Assembly: GCF_000821085.1 (NCBI RefSeq)
Contig: NZ_CCXR01000002.1
Coordinates: 62,001-126,000, forward strand
Direction: 5' to 3'
DNA length: 64,000 nt
Source: Bacillus sp. B-jedd
GTDB lineage: Bacteria; Bacillota; Bacilli; Bacillales; Cytobacillaceae
Translations under genes and position numbers: made by a program
Shown: positions 7,514-16,740 of the stretch, in pieces
Layout: each line of letters starts with the position of its first letter
How positions within the stretch are numbered: position 1 is the first letter of the stretch
The notes under the pieces: generated by a model
The model's input: only the letters and a program-made list of their open reading frames with translations
What the model was told of the DNA's origin: nothing
Databases searched by the model: none

Positions 7514-9151
7514 CTATCTCCATATTTTCCGAGCGGCTACTCTCCAAGAAATCGATGCTGCAAGCAGCATAATCAGGACAAATAGATAATTGCCGTACAG
7601 GAAGAGTGTAAATAAATAGTGGACGCCCATGAGTATGAACATAGGAATAAGATAAATCATCGTTTTCCAGCCCTCGCTTTCCTGGCTTGCTTCAAACGAT
7701 TCCGAAAAGGGAAGCGAACCCTTCAGCAAGTAGGTGCATAGGACCGTGTAAAAGATTGCGGCAAGAAAAGCACCGATGGCGTCTGGCAGGATGTCCAGTC
7801 CGAAAATGGCACAAAAAATGGCGCCGGTGAGAATGTATACGGGCAGGAGAAGCCGGATGAAAAACGCCTTTAATGTTCCGCTATACAAGAAAGTATACGA
7901 TTTGAGCGGCGCAGCCCGGAACAGCCACGACGCCTTGTAGCGGCCGGAAAATTTCAGCATCATGATGGAGGTCGGGATGACGATTGCCGCCATGTAGATG
8001 GAAATATATTGTTTGCTGCCAGCTAGGCTTGCATATGAATCCCACTGAAGCCGGTTTAAAACGAGGATGACCGGCAGGACAACGGAAAGGCCGATGGAAG
8101 GATACACCTTCAGCCGGAAATCGCGTTCCGTTTTCATCATCGCCAGAGCGAATCGGTAAAACGCCCGCTCTTCCGGATTGGGACAAAGGATTTTTGAAAG
8201 TCTCGAATCGAGCTTCGGGACTTTGACTCGGCTCGGGCCGCTTCCCGAGGAAAGCTTCTGCATTTTGCTTTCAAAAGAAGGCATTAGCCTAATATAAAGC
8301 GCGAAGGCAGCAATCGGGAATGCTATCGCAAGCAAGGCAAACAATCCAAGCTGCGGTGCCCAAAACCCTTTCAGCCCCACTTCAAAAAGCGAACCGAACC
8401 AAACTGGCGGAAGGAAGGCCTGCCACCAGTGCGGTGAAGCCACCCCTTCCATTTCAATCAGTTGAAATGACCTGCCCACGAGCTGATAGCCAAGTGCGAG
8501 CGAGACAGATAAGAGAATCTGCACATAGTTAATAATATCCCGTAACCTTTCACCATCAAAAAAGCGAAGGATAAAGTAATAAACCATCGCAGTCGCCGCC
8601 AGGATCAATAAATCGGCAAAAAACAGTCCGAGAAGGAAAACGAAAAAAAACACCGGACCATGCCTGATTAGCCCTGCGACAAGCGGAACTGAAGCCAGGG
8701 AAATCGTTAGAAAAAACATATAAATGGCGACATGGACAGCTTTTGCAAAGCTGAGCGTTTTCCTGCTTACCGGCTTGGCCAATAAAATATGCCGATCCCT
8801 TAAATCGAGCAGGACCGAGGAAAAATCGGACACAATCGACGTCATAATTAAGAACATGAGAATCGCAAAAAAGACGGTCATTTGCACTAAATAATGATCG
8901 CCGATCAGGATGAGCGGCAAGAGCAGCAGACCAAAAATTGAATAAATCCAGAGAGACTTCATAAAACGGTTTTCTTCCTTGGAAGGATCCTCCTGCTTTT
9001 TCCTCATTCCTCCCATGATGGTCGGTACTCTTCGCTGATCCATCGTCATCTTCATGGCAAGTATTTTCCGCATGGCGGGATAATCGGCGCCGAATTTCAC
9101 AAACAGCCAGTCCAATCTGTCCAGCACTTTCAGAGTCCTGAAGTCACCCAA
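7514..9151 (-). CDS. ABC transporter permease, exporter type
   Basis: 545 residues with about 11-12 hydrophobic segments (for example SIFGLLLLPLILIGDHYLV and MTVFFAILMFLIMTSIV near residues 71-105) and a central soluble stretch near residues 285-330. It starts at TTG 9151 with GGGAGGTG 6 nt upstream, four bases after the stop of the ATP-binding gene, so the pair is translationally linked. This resembles the two-gene exporters EcsAB and YthPQ of B. subtilis, but the protein is longer than EcsB and I cannot assign an orthologue. Substrate unknown. Confidence 0.85.
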   Translation of the reverse strand: MGDFRTLKVLDRLDWLFVKFGADYPAMRKILAMKMTMDQRRVPTIMGGMRKKQEDPSKEENRFMKSLWIYSIFGLLLLPLILIGDHYLVQMTVFFAILMFLIMTSIVSDFSSVLLDLRDRHILLAKPVSRKTLSFAKAVHVAIYMFFLTISLASVPLVAGLIRHGPVFFFVFLLGLFFADLLILAATAMVYYFILRFFDGERLRDIINYVQILLSVSLALGYQLVGRSFQLIEMEGVASPHWWQAFLPPVWFGSLFEVGLKGFWAPQLGLFALLAIAFPIAAFALYIRLMPSFESKMQKLSSGSGPSRVKVPKLDSRLSKILCPNPEERAFYRFALAMMKTERDFRLKVYPSIGLSVVLPVILVLNRLQWDSYASLAGSKQYISIYMAAIVIPTSIMMLKFSGRYKASWLFRAAPLKSYTFLYSGTLKAFFIRLLLPVYILTGAIFCAIFGLDILPDAIGAFLAAIFYTVLCTYLLKGSLPFSESFEASQESEGWKTMIYLIPMFILMGVHYLFTLFLYGNYLFVLIMLLAASISWRVAARKIWR

Positions 9152-9154
9152 GAG

Positions 9155-9943
9155 TTACACCTCCCGGACAATCGATACAAATTCGCCGGCTAAATCCCCA
9201 AACTCATCAAACCCGGTCAACTGATTGAAAATCTGTTCAAGCGACCCCTCAACATTCTGTTTCTGCAATTGCTCGAAGCTGCCATCCGCGACAATTTTGC
9301 CTCCATTGATGAGGATGATCCGGCTGCTTATTTTTTCTACAACATCCATAATGTGCGAGGAGTAAAAAATTGTCTTGCCGCTGGCCGCCAGTTGGGAAAG
9401 GATCTCCTTGAAAATCATCACCGAGTTGGCATCAAGGCCGCTTAAAGGTTCATCGAGAAAAAGAAGGTCGGGATTGTGGAGCAAACTGGAGATGATCATC
9501 ACCTTTTGCTTCATCCCTTTTGAGAAGGAAGAAATCCTGCTGTAAAACACATTGTCAAGCCCAAAAGCCCGCATTAGCCGTTTCGCCTTGGCTTCCGCTT
9601 TTGATGCTTCCATTCCGTACAGCTCGCCAATAAAGGTCAAATATTCAATCGCGGTGAGATTGTCATATAACTCGGCGATTTCAGGAACATAACCTATTTT
9701 TCTTTTATATTCATAATCTCCGGGCTGCAGCTTTTGCCCAAAAATTTCAATTTCGCCTTCATAGCCTTCCTCAAGCCCAAGAAGAAGCTTGATCGTTGTG
9801 CTTTTCCCTGCTCCGTTCGGCCCGATATACCCGATGATCTGCCCGCAGGTAACATCGAGGTCGATCCCTTTCAGGACCTCCTTTGCTCCGTAACTTTTCT
9901 TCAGGCCTTTCAAAGACAGTACGACTTCTTCTGTATGTAAAAT
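9155..9943 (-). CDS. ABC transporter ATP-binding protein
   Basis: A complete ABC ATPase: Walker A GPNGAGKST, Q-loop IGYVPEIAELYDNLT, signature FSKGMKQK (degenerate LSGGQ), Walker B LLFLDEPLSGLD and H-loop SSHIMD. Start is uncertain. Homology begins at VVLSLKGLKKSYG; upstream, no ATG/GTG/TTG with a ribosome site exists, and the only well-placed start is ATT 9943 (GGGGGA 5 nt upstream), giving MLHTEEVVLSLKG. The frame is open to GTG 10051, which would add 36 unlikely residues. Partner of the permease that follows immediately. Confidence 0.9.
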   Translation of the reverse strand: MLHTEEVVLSLKGLKKSYGAKEVLKGIDLDVTCGQIIGYIGPNGAGKSTTIKLLLGLEEGYEGEIEIFGQKLQPGDYEYKRKIGYVPEIAELYDNLTAIEYLTFIGELYGMEASKAEAKAKRLMRAFGLDNVFYSRISSFSKGMKQKVMIISSLLHNPDLLFLDEPLSGLDANSVMIFKEILSQLAASGKTIFYSSHIMDVVEKISSRIILINGGKIVADGSFEQLQKQNVEGSLEQIFNQLTGFDEFGDLAGEFVSIVREV

Positions 9944-10107
9944 AAGGATCCCCCGTTTCTGTGAATATAGGAATATTTTAACACATTTGGGGCTCTGTTT
10001 TGCATAGGCGCTAGATTTTAAGGGAGTTAAAAGAGTTCTCATTTCTGTCACTAGAGTATCCGAAGTTAATGTGGAATAATTATTAATAAATGGAAGGAGG
10101 TGGAATA

Positions 10108-10461
10108 ATGAACGCAGAGGTAATTATTAAGAATGTACCTACTATCTCAACCAGCACGAACAAATCGTATTTTGATGGAGGACTTTTACAATACATAGGT
10201 TGGACATTACTTGGGTGGTTGGTGACCGTTTGTACATTTGGGATTTGCTACCCTTGGGCAATTACAATGATTTACGGCTGGAAAATAAACCACACTGTTG
10301 TTGAAGGACGAAGGCTTAAGTTTAACGGAACTGCAATCGGCCTTTTCGGAAATTGGGTTAAATGGTGGTTTTTTTGTATAATCACATTAGGTATTTATTC
10401 TTTTTGGCTTTTTATCGCTCTGGAAAAGTGGAAGGCCAAACATACAACATTTGCTGAATAA
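10108..10461 (+). CDS. DUF898-like small membrane protein
   Basis: 117 residues from ATG 10108, which has an ideal GGAGGTGG 6 nt upstream; the frame extends 18 bp further but that part overlaps the ribosome site. Three hydrophobic segments with WxxxY/GW-type motifs (YIGWTLLGWLVTVCTFGICY; NWVKWWFFCIITLGIYSFW) resemble one half of the YjgN/DUF898 repeat. Function unknown. It stands alone between the divergent ABC pair and the convergent recQ and has its own terminator. Confidence 0.8.
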   Translation: MNAEVIIKNVPTISTSTNKSYFDGGLLQYIGWTLLGWLVTVCTFGICYPWAITMIYGWKINHTVVEGRRLKFNGTAIGLFGNWVKWWFFCIITLGIYSFWLFIALEKWKAKHTTFAE

Positions 10462-10471
10462 GTATTAATAT

Positions 10472-10503
10472 AAAAAATGCTCATGGCCAATGAGCATTTT
10501 TTA
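10472..10503. terminator. Bidirectional intrinsic terminator
   Basis: AAAAAATGCTCAT paired with ATGAGCATTTTTT across GGCCA, between the DUF898-like gene and recQ. Confidence 0.9.
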
Positions 10504-10507
10504 TATT

Positions 10508-12667
10508 TTAAAATATTGAATTACTAGTTTCTATTCCTTTAATGCGGCTTTTCTCCAAGATCAAAAATGCTTTTATCATAAAATAGGAAACTTCTTCGGG
10601 CAGGAGTTCCTTGATTGGCTTCAGTTTTTCCCTGCCTGCCTCCTCAACCGCCTGCTCAAGCATTGGCATGAACTCTTCAGGGATGAGTTTTTCGAACTGG
10701 ACCGGCAGGCCGTGCTGATGGCAGCTAAGCAAGTGGTTTTCAACCGTACTGAGGGCGAGGCCGCGCTCTTTGGCAATGTCTTCAATCGCCAACCCATCGA
10801 GGTGGAGATTGTGAGTTTCAAGATGCGAATCGCTTGTCGGTTTGGCGGCCGGACGTTTTTTGGCCAGTTCTTCTTTTGCAAAAACAGGCTCCCGGTCCGG
10901 ATTTTCCTCGATGAATTTCTTTATCGCCCCGATAAAATCGGCCCCGAATTTCTCCAGCTTCGCCGCACCAACACCGCTGACTTCGAGGAACTCATCTTCC
11001 GATTGCGGCAATTTCAGGCACATATCCTTTAAGGCCGCATCCGAGAAGATGACGAAAGGCGGGACATTCGCTTCATCGGCAAGCAGTTTCCGTAAACTGC
11101 GCAGCTCTTCGAAAAGAGGGTCCTTCGTGGAAATTTCGGCGGTCTTTATGGCTGTCTTCCTGAAAACCTGGAGCTGCCCTTTCAGGACTTCCCTGCCTTT
11201 TGCAGAAACGTAGATTGTTGGAAAGGTTCCGTGCTCGACACCAATCATGTCTTCGGAAATCAAAAACTCTATTAAACTCCCGGCATCCTTGGCGGACCAG
11301 TTTTCCATGATTCCGTATGTGGACAGCTTATCAAAGCCGAATTCGATCAGCTTTTTATTTTGCGAGCCGGTCAGCACCTGGGCCGTCATGGCTTTCCCAA
11401 AACGCTGCCCCATCCGGATGATGCATGATAGTACCATTTGCGCTTCTTTCGTGACATCCTCGCTTTCCCGCGTATCCGTGCAATTGCCGCAGCGGCCGCA
11501 CGGTTCGGTGTCCGTTTCGCCGAAATAGCGAAGAATGTATTCCTGGAGGCAGCTTTCCGTATGGCAATAATCGGCCATTCCCTGCAGCTTCTCAAGTTCG
11601 GAAGCAGCCCTGTCACGTTCGATTGATTGTTCAATCAGAAAGCGCTGGACCTGTATATCCTGCGGGGAATAGAGAACAACACAGGAGCTCGGAAGCCCAT
11701 CCCTCCCCGCGCGGCCCGCTTCCTGGTAATAGCTCTCCATATTCCTTGGAAGCTGATAATGGACCACATAGCGAATGTTGCTTTTATCGATTCCCATTCC
11801 AAACGCGGAGGTCGCGACCATGACGGCCGACTCATCCCTGAGGAAGCGTTCCTGCTCGCTGTATCTGTCGGCGTCGCTCATCCCGGCGTGGTAGCGGGAT
11901 ACCGGAATGCCGCCTTTTTTCAGGCTTTCATACAGCTGATCGACCGTTTTCCTTGTGGCAGCATAAATAATCCCTGTTTCACTTTCATTTTGCTGCAAAA
12001 ATTGCTTCAGGAACTTGCCGCGGTCCTGGCCCTTAATGACGGAAAAGGAAAGATTCTCCCTTTCAAAGCCTGTGACAATCTCATTCCCGATTTCTATACC
12101 GAGTGAACGGCAAATATCATCCCTTACCAACGGGGTGGCAGTGGCTGTCAAGGCAAGCATGACCGGCTTATTGCCAAGGCCGTCTGCCATTTTTGCTATA
12201 TGTCGGTAGCTGGGGCGAAAATCGTGGCCCCACTGTGAAATACAGTGCGCTTCATCCACCGCGATGAGGGGGATGTTTATTTTGCCAAGCTGGTCAGTAA
12301 AATAATGGGACTCAAGGCGTTCCGGTGCAATGTAAAGAAGCTTGTACCTCCCGGCGATGGCATCCTCCATCCTTTGGGATGCTTCCTGGCTCGTTAAAGA
12401 ACTGTTAATGTAAGTTGCATCGATCCCTAATTGGACGAGTGTGTCCACCTGGTCCTTCATCAAGGAAATGAGCGGGGAAACGACAACCGTAGTGCCGGGC
12501 AGCATCAGGGCCGGAATCTGGTAACAGACCGACTTCCCTCCGCCTGTCGGCATGACACATAGTGTATTTTCTCCTTGAAGGACAGCGGAAATCGCCCGTT
12601 CCTGCCCTTCCCGAAAGGACGTGTAACCGAAATATTCTTTCAAAAGGTCATTCGCTTTTTGCAACAA
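10508..12667 (-). CDS. recQ: ATP-dependent DNA helicase RecQ
   Basis: 719 residues from TTG 12667 (AGAAGGG 7 nt upstream). Helicase core: Walker [11 protein letters not shown] (Lys about 45), [17 protein letters not shown], and motif [15 protein letters not shown] zinc-binding cysteines CHTESC and CGRCGNC follow, then an HRDC domain (about 510-590) and a C-terminal helix-turn-helix (about 620-700, [20 protein letters not shown]). This is full RecQ architecture, 3'-5' unwinding in recombination and fork repair. It does not share an operon with its neighbours. Confidence 0.97.
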   Translation of the reverse strand: MLQKANDLLKEYFGYTSFREGQERAISAVLQGENTLCVMPTGGGKSVCYQIPALMLPGTTVVVSPLISLMKDQVDTLVQLGIDATYINSSLTSQEASQRMEDAIAGRYKLLYIAPERLESHYFTDQLGKINIPLIAVDEAHCISQWGHDFRPSYRHIAKMADGLGNKPVMLALTATATPLVRDDICRSLGIEIGNEIVTGFERENLSFSVIKGQDRGKFLKQFLQQNESETGIIYAATRKTVDQLYESLKKGGIPVSRYHAGMSDADRYSEQERFLRDESAVMVATSAFGMGIDKSNIRYVVHYQLPRNMESYYQEAGRAGRDGLPSSCVVLYSPQDIQVQRFLIEQSIERDRAASELEKLQGMADYCHTESCLQEYILRYFGETDTEPCGRCGNCTDTRESEDVTKEAQMVLSCIIRMGQRFGKAMTAQVLTGSQNKKLIEFGFDKLSTYGIMENWSAKDAGSLIEFLISEDMIGVEHGTFPTIYVSAKGREVLKGQLQVFRKTAIKTAEISTKDPLFEELRSLRKLLADEANVPPFVIFSDAALKDMCLKLPQSEDEFLEVSGVGAAKLEKFGADFIGAIKKFIEENPDREPVFAKEELAKKRPAAKPTSDSHLETHNLHLDGLAIEDIAKERGLALSTVENHLLSCHQHGLPVQFEKLIPEEFMPMLEQAVEEAGREKLKPIKELLPEEVSYFMIKAFLILEKSRIKGIETSNSIF

Positions 12668-12790
12668 AAGGAACCCTTCTTTCTTTCGTATGGTAATTTA
12701 TATTATATCGGAAAAATGGGAGGTTTTCGCTAACCGAAGTTTAGTTCTGAACATATTTTGCAAGTAAATACATGTTAAGGGGTTTTAATC

Positions 12791-13093
12791 ATGTTTTCGA
12801 AAAAGCGGACATTGCTGCTATTCCTGTTTGCTTGTGCTGTCCACGCCATTGCGTTCTTCTACTTTTTTTCCATCGGTATTTCCAATGCGCTCGATGGCTC
12901 CCACCGTAAATCATACTTGGATTGGCTCCCTTTCGCTGTCTTTTTAGCCAGCTTCCTGTTGCAAGGACTGCCCGGCCTCAGGGCCAGCTGGAAGGCATGG
13001 CCAATCAGAATGCTTGTTTCCCTGGTTTTTGCCGTTTCGGCCTTTGTCTGGCTTATTGCCCTTCTGTTTCGGGTGATTGGCTTTTCATTATAG
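12791..13093 (+). CDS. Small integral membrane protein of unknown function
   Basis: 100 residues, three predicted membrane segments (LLLFLFACAVHAIAFFYFF; LPFAVFLASFLLQGLPG; MLVSLVFAVSAFVWLIALLF) and a basic N-terminus. AAGGGG lies 8 nt before ATG. It is divergent from recQ. I do not recognise the family. The stop codon lies inside the first of two hairpins at 13088-13180. Confidence 0.65.
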   Translation: MFSKKRTLLLFLFACAVHAIAFFYFFSIGISNALDGSHRKSYLDWLPFAVFLASFLLQGLPGLRASWKAWPIRMLVSLVFAVSAFVWLIALLFRVIGFSL

Positions 13094-13121
13094 TAAGTGC
13101 TCGTCCCGCCTCTTACTATAA
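13088..13121. repeat. 10-bp inverted repeat over the end of the membrane-protein gene
   Basis: TTATAGTAAG and CTTACTATAA are perfect complements separated by 14 nt, covering the stop codon at 13091-13093. No T-run follows, so it is not a standard terminator. Confidence 0.6.
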
Positions 13122-13135
13122 GGTACAATAAAGTG

Positions 13136-13180
13136 AACCTAACCATCAATGAGGCCTTATCCCCCATTGATGGTTAGGTT
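13136..13180. repeat. 16-bp perfect inverted repeat
   Basis: AACCTAACCATCAATG at 13136-13151 pairs perfectly with 13165-13180 across a 13-nt loop. It sits 15 bp upstream of a possible 21-codon gene and may act on its transcription or translation. No T-run follows. Confidence 0.65.
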
Positions 13181-13195
13181 AGCCAAAGGATCTAT

Positions 13196-13261
13196 ATGGG
13201 CATTTTGATCTTTATCGTTACTCTTGGGATAGGGGTCTTACTGCCGTTAATAGTGGAATAA
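13196..13261 (+). CDS. Possible 21-aa membrane peptide
   Basis: ATG 13196 to TAA 13261 encodes MGILIFIVTLGIGVLLPLIV plus a final Glu, one hydrophobic helix. AAAGGA is 5 nt upstream. It precedes yheE by 15 bp and could be co-transcribed. The ribosome site and pure transmembrane composition support it; no homologue comes to mind. Confidence 0.5.
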   Translation: MGILIFIVTLGIGVLLPLIVE

Positions 13262-13276
13262 AGCGGGGGGATACTA

Positions 13277-13489
13277 TTGCTTACACATTTTCAATTTAAG
13301 CCTTTATATGAAAACGAGGCCATTCCCGGCTGGCAGTTTTCATTCTATTTCAAAAAATCAAGACGCACCGGCCGTTATCTGCAGGATGGAAAAATTGAAT
13401 GGGCGGAGAACCCGCCTGAGGAGACAGACAGGAAGTCCCTTGAAGCCCAGGTCCACGAACTCATGCTTTTCCACGTGTATGACCGTTAA
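13277..13489 (+). CDS. yheE: YheE family protein (DUF5342)
   Basis: 70 residues from TTG 13277 with GGGGGG upstream. The N-terminus THFQFKPLYENEAIPGWQFS and the acidic middle (GKIEWAENPPEE) match the small soluble YheE proteins of Bacillus. Function unknown. Position in the yhe-like block agrees with B. subtilis order. Confidence 0.85.
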   Translation: MLTHFQFKPLYENEAIPGWQFSFYFKKSRRTGRYLQDGKIEWAENPPEETDRKSLEAQVHELMLFHVYDR

Positions 13490-13558
13490 TGCTTTTTCCA
13501 AGTAAGAGGTTCACTGCTATAATAATGGTAAACGACTTTCAAAATGGGAGTTACATGC

Positions 13559-14467
13559 ATGTTCACAAACCTATTAAAGCTATATCCGGAAGCTCACCTT
13601 TCGGATCATTTGCCAGAGCTTGAAGATAAAAAACAGTATATTTTTCAAAATGAAACTCGAACCGAGTGGATCACCATCCCGGCCGCGTCGATTAGCGAAA
13701 AGGAAGTGGAGTTGCTGGCTTCACTGTTCACACGGGTGGAAACACCGGCTGAAACTATTGCGCCAGCTTTGCAGCAATGGAAAGATTACCTTTTCGGAAG
13801 AGGTTCGTTGCCTTCCGGCGCAGAAGGAACTTCCGCCCGAATCATCCAGTTTCAGTTTTATGGTGAAAATGATGAACGGGAAGGACTGGAGACCGCGTTG
13901 AAAGGCTTTTTTCCAGAAGATATCATTGTCTTTTGGGAAAGTCATGATAGAGCGGTAGTGGTTGAAAGAGGGAACCTTTCGCTGGATGAACAGGACTTGG
14001 CATCATTATCCGGTGCGTTGGAAAGCGATTTTTTTGTAAAAACAGCTGCCTATATCGGCAGGCAACTTCCGGTTGCTGAAACCCTTCCGGATCACTTTTT
14101 CATGGAGCGGGGATATTTTGATTTTGGCAAAAAACACATCGATCCGAACGGCTTTTATTCATTTGAAAAGGTGTTCCCTGCCTACGTAGCATCGATGCTG
14201 CCAGATCCGCTTGCCGATGCGCTCAACAGCGAATTCGCCGACGCGTTCAGAAGCGACGACGAAATGTATACAACCGTGAAAGGTTTCCTTGAGAACGGCT
14301 CCAATGCGAGCCTGGCCGCAAAAAAACTGTTTATCCACCGGAACACACTCCAGTATCGGGTCGATAAATTCACGGATAAGACAGGCGTCAGCCTGAAAGA
14401 TTTCCACTCTGCATTCACTGTCTATCTGGCCTGTCTCCTTTATGAAAAAAATCGAAATCAAGAATGA
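13559..14467 (+). CDS. PucR-type helix-turn-helix regulator, YxkF-like
   Basis: 302 residues from ATG 13559, chosen because GGGAG is 8 nt upstream. The C-terminus is a PucR/CdaR-type HTH (AAKKLFIHRNTLQYRVDKF, about residues 258-295); the N-terminal 240 residues are a poorly conserved sensor region. In B. subtilis the comparable regulator YxkF is encoded beside msmX, as here (from memory), but no direct control of msmX is proven and the gap to msmX is about 600 bp with a terminator. Confidence 0.82.
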   Translation: MFTNLLKLYPEAHLSDHLPELEDKKQYIFQNETRTEWITIPAASISEKEVELLASLFTRVETPAETIAPALQQWKDYLFGRGSLPSGAEGTSARIIQFQFYGENDEREGLETALKGFFPEDIIVFWESHDRAVVVERGNLSLDEQDLASLSGALESDFFVKTAAYIGRQLPVAETLPDHFFMERGYFDFGKKHIDPNGFYSFEKVFPAYVASMLPDPLADALNSEFADAFRSDDEMYTTVKGFLENGSNASLAAKKLFIHRNTLQYRVDKFTDKTGVSLKDFHSAFTVYLACLLYEKNRNQE

Positions 14468-14474
14468 ATAAGTT

Positions 14475-14500
14475 GCCGCAACTGAGGTTGCGGCTTTTAT
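14475..14500 (+). terminator. Intrinsic terminator after the PucR-type gene
   Basis: GCCGCAAC-TGAG-GTTGCGGC followed by TTTTATTAT. Confidence 0.88.
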
Positions 14501-14549
14501 TATGTGGATGAACCGATTGGTTTTTTAACACTTTATGTTTTTGTTACGA

Positions 14550-14890
14550 CTAGTTTGATTTGTGTACTGCTTCAAAGACTTTTAACCTTATATGTTTTAC
14601 CGGGACTAGTCTGCCTGGGGCACTTTACTGGTTAAATAACTATTTTTTAGTAGGGGGTATGAGCATCACTATTTTTGAATCCCAACAAAATAGTTGATTT
14701 TCACTAGTGATTTTAGCTTTTTAAGAATAAAAAATTACTAGTTAGTACTACTTTTATATAGTAGGGGCCAGACCCCTACTATATAAAAACAAAAATCTAG
14801 TAAGTTTTCACTAGTCAATTGGCCAATGTTTCAGTTAATTTAACAAGTCATCATCATGTTTCTTCACTACTTTTCCTCCAAGAATACTAG
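14550..14890. repeat. CTAG-rich intergenic island 2 with a 16-bp hairpin
   Basis: The 14468-15064 gap carries no gene. Seven CTAG sites lie in 340 bp, several as TTTTCACTAGT. At 14752-14788 a perfect 16-bp hairpin (arm TTTTATATAGTAGGGG, loop CCAGA) is the reverse complement in core and loop of the 7294-7316 hairpin. A half copy TAGTAGGGGG stands at about 14648. Confidence 0.7.
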
Positions 14891-15064
14891 TCATCCTCCC
14901 CCTTCTTTACACATTTGATAGCAACTCCTGCTTCAGTTTGGAAGCCTTTCCATGCAGTGTGCCCAAATTTTAATCGTTCAGTTTTGTGCAGGGTGTCTAT
15001 ATCGTTTTGGAAAGGTTTTCAGTAGACTTGGTTTATAAAGATTTTTTATTTGGAGGTTGTTTTA

Positions 15065-16177
15065 ATGGCTGAGTTGAAGTTGGATCATATTTACAAGGTT
15101 TATGATAATAAAGTGACTGCAGTTGAAGATTTTAATCTGCATATCCAGGATAAAGAATTTATCGTGTTTGTCGGTCCATCCGGCTGCGGTAAGTCCACTA
15201 CACTTCGTATGATTGCCGGCCTTGAAGAAATTTCTAAAGGCGATTTCTATATTGATGGCAAACGGGTTAATGATGTCGCTCCGAAAGACCGCGACATTGC
15301 GATGGTTTTCCAGAACTATGCGCTTTATCCGCACATGACTGTTTATGACAACATGGCATTCGGCCTGAAGCTCCGTAAGGTTCCTAAAGCTGAAATCGAT
15401 AAAAAGGTGAAGGATGCTGCAAAAATCCTTGGTCTTGAAACATACCTGGATCGTAAACCAAAAGCACTTTCCGGTGGTCAGCGCCAGCGTGTTGCCTTGG
15501 GCCGCGCTATCGTCCGTGATGCGAAGGTTTTCTTGATGGACGAGCCGCTCTCCAACCTTGATGCAAAGCTCCGTGTCCAGATGCGTGCTGAAATTGCCAA
15601 GCTGCACCGCCGCCTTGACACAACAACTATTTATGTAACGCACGACCAGACTGAAGCGATGACAATGGCAACCCGCCTCGTCGTCATGAAAGACGGCATC
15701 ATCCAGCAGGTCGGTACTCCTAAAGAAGTTTACGAAAAGCCTGAAAACGTGTTCGTTGGCGGCTTTATCGGATCGCCTGCAATGAACTTCTTCCGCGGTT
15801 CACTGGAAGGAGACAAATTCGTTGCCGGGGACGTTTCAATTGCCGTTCCTGAAGGCAAAATGAAATTCCTTCGCGAGCAAGGTTATGTCGGCAAGCCGGT
15901 CATCCTTGGCGTCCGTCCTGAGGACATCCATGATGAGCCAGTTTTCATTGACGCCTCTTCCGGTTCTAAAATCAATGCGACTGTTGATGTTGCTGAATTG
16001 ACTGGCGCGGAAACGATGGTATACTCAAGCTTGGCTGGCCAGGATTTTGTGGCGAGGATCGATTCCCGCTCCGACATTCATCCAAACGACAAGCTAGAGC
16101 TTGCTTTTGACATGAACAAAGTCCATTTCTTCGATGTCGAAACAGAACAGCGTATCCGCCCTGTCGGAGATAAGTAA
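15065..16177 (+). CDS. msmX: Sugar ABC transporter ATP-binding protein MsmX
   Basis: 370 residues from ATG 15065 (GGAGG 8 nt upstream). Walker A GPSGCGKST (about 37-45), Q-loop, signature LSGGQRQR, Walker B VFLMDEPLSNLD, H-loop THDQTEA, then the C-terminal MalK/UgpC regulatory domain with ILGVRPEDI. In Bacillus, MsmX is the shared ATPase energising several carbohydrate ABC importers whose own operons lack one; no permease or binding-protein genes lie nearby, in keeping with that role. Its terminator is at 16191. Confidence 0.95.
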   Translation: MAELKLDHIYKVYDNKVTAVEDFNLHIQDKEFIVFVGPSGCGKSTTLRMIAGLEEISKGDFYIDGKRVNDVAPKDRDIAMVFQNYALYPHMTVYDNMAFGLKLRKVPKAEIDKKVKDAAKILGLETYLDRKPKALSGGQRQRVALGRAIVRDAKVFLMDEPLSNLDAKLRVQMRAEIAKLHRRLDTTTIYVTHDQTEAMTMATRLVVMKDGIIQQVGTPKEVYEKPENVFVGGFIGSPAMNFFRGSLEGDKFVAGDVSIAVPEGKMKFLREQGYVGKPVILGVRPEDIHDEPVFIDASSGSKINATVDVAELTGAETMVYSSLAGQDFVARIDSRSDIHPNDKLELAFDMNKVHFFDVETEQRIRPVGDK

Positions 16178-16190
16178 AAATCATATGATC

Positions 16191-16227
16191 AAAAAGAGCG
16201 CTCCCCATGCGGGCAGGCGCTCTTTTT
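16191..16227 (+). terminator. Intrinsic terminator of msmX
   Basis: AAAAAGAGCGC and GCGCTCTTTTT arms around a 15-nt loop. Confidence 0.9.
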
Positions 16228-16350
16228 ATGCTGTGTAAAAACGGTTATCGGCAAAATTGGGTCTCTTACAGGGGGTATACTCTGCGCTTGAGCCAAATTT
16301 CCGGGATGCGTAATCCAAGGTTCATTTTGCAAAAAGGCTCTTGTGAAGGG

Positions 16351-16593
16351 TTATTCTTTTACGAGGATGACGCAGTCAGTGCCGCATGATGTGCAGCGGT
16401 AAAGGTGGGGACACTGGTGGTTCTGTAAGTCGCTTGGTATGCCGTCTTCGAGTTTCATTTGGTCGATGGGCATATAGGGGCTGTAGTCGTCGAAATAGTC
16501 CTGGTAACGTCCTTTTTCTTCCATGAGGCCATTGCAATCGACGCAATTAAGTTCAAGTTTTTTCAAGCCGTTGCAGACTGGGCAGACGCCCAT
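16351..16593 (-). CDS. Small zinc-ribbon-like protein
   Basis: 80 residues from ATG 16593 with GGAGGGG upstream. Three Cys pairs (CPVC, CVDC, CTSC) and further Cys/His residues (HQCPHLYRC) suggest two zinc knuckles; the acidic centre reads YFDDYSPYMPIDQ. Relatives occur as uncharacterised proteins in Bacilli. Function unknown. It is convergent with msmX and divergent from the repeat array. Confidence 0.78.
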   Translation of the reverse strand: MGVCPVCNGLKKLELNCVDCNGLMEEKGRYQDYFDDYSPYMPIDQMKLEDGIPSDLQNHQCPHLYRCTSCGTDCVILVKE

Positions 16594-16740
16594 GCTAATC
16601 CCCTCCCTTTTCCTTTAGTTTTTGTCTGGCAAGTTTTTTTATGCAAAATTTGCCTTCGGTTTTACGAATAATGTCTTGGCTGTTGTTCAAACTAGTAATG
16701 TATTGGCGGCACGGCACTGGTTTTTTAATCTACTTGTGCT

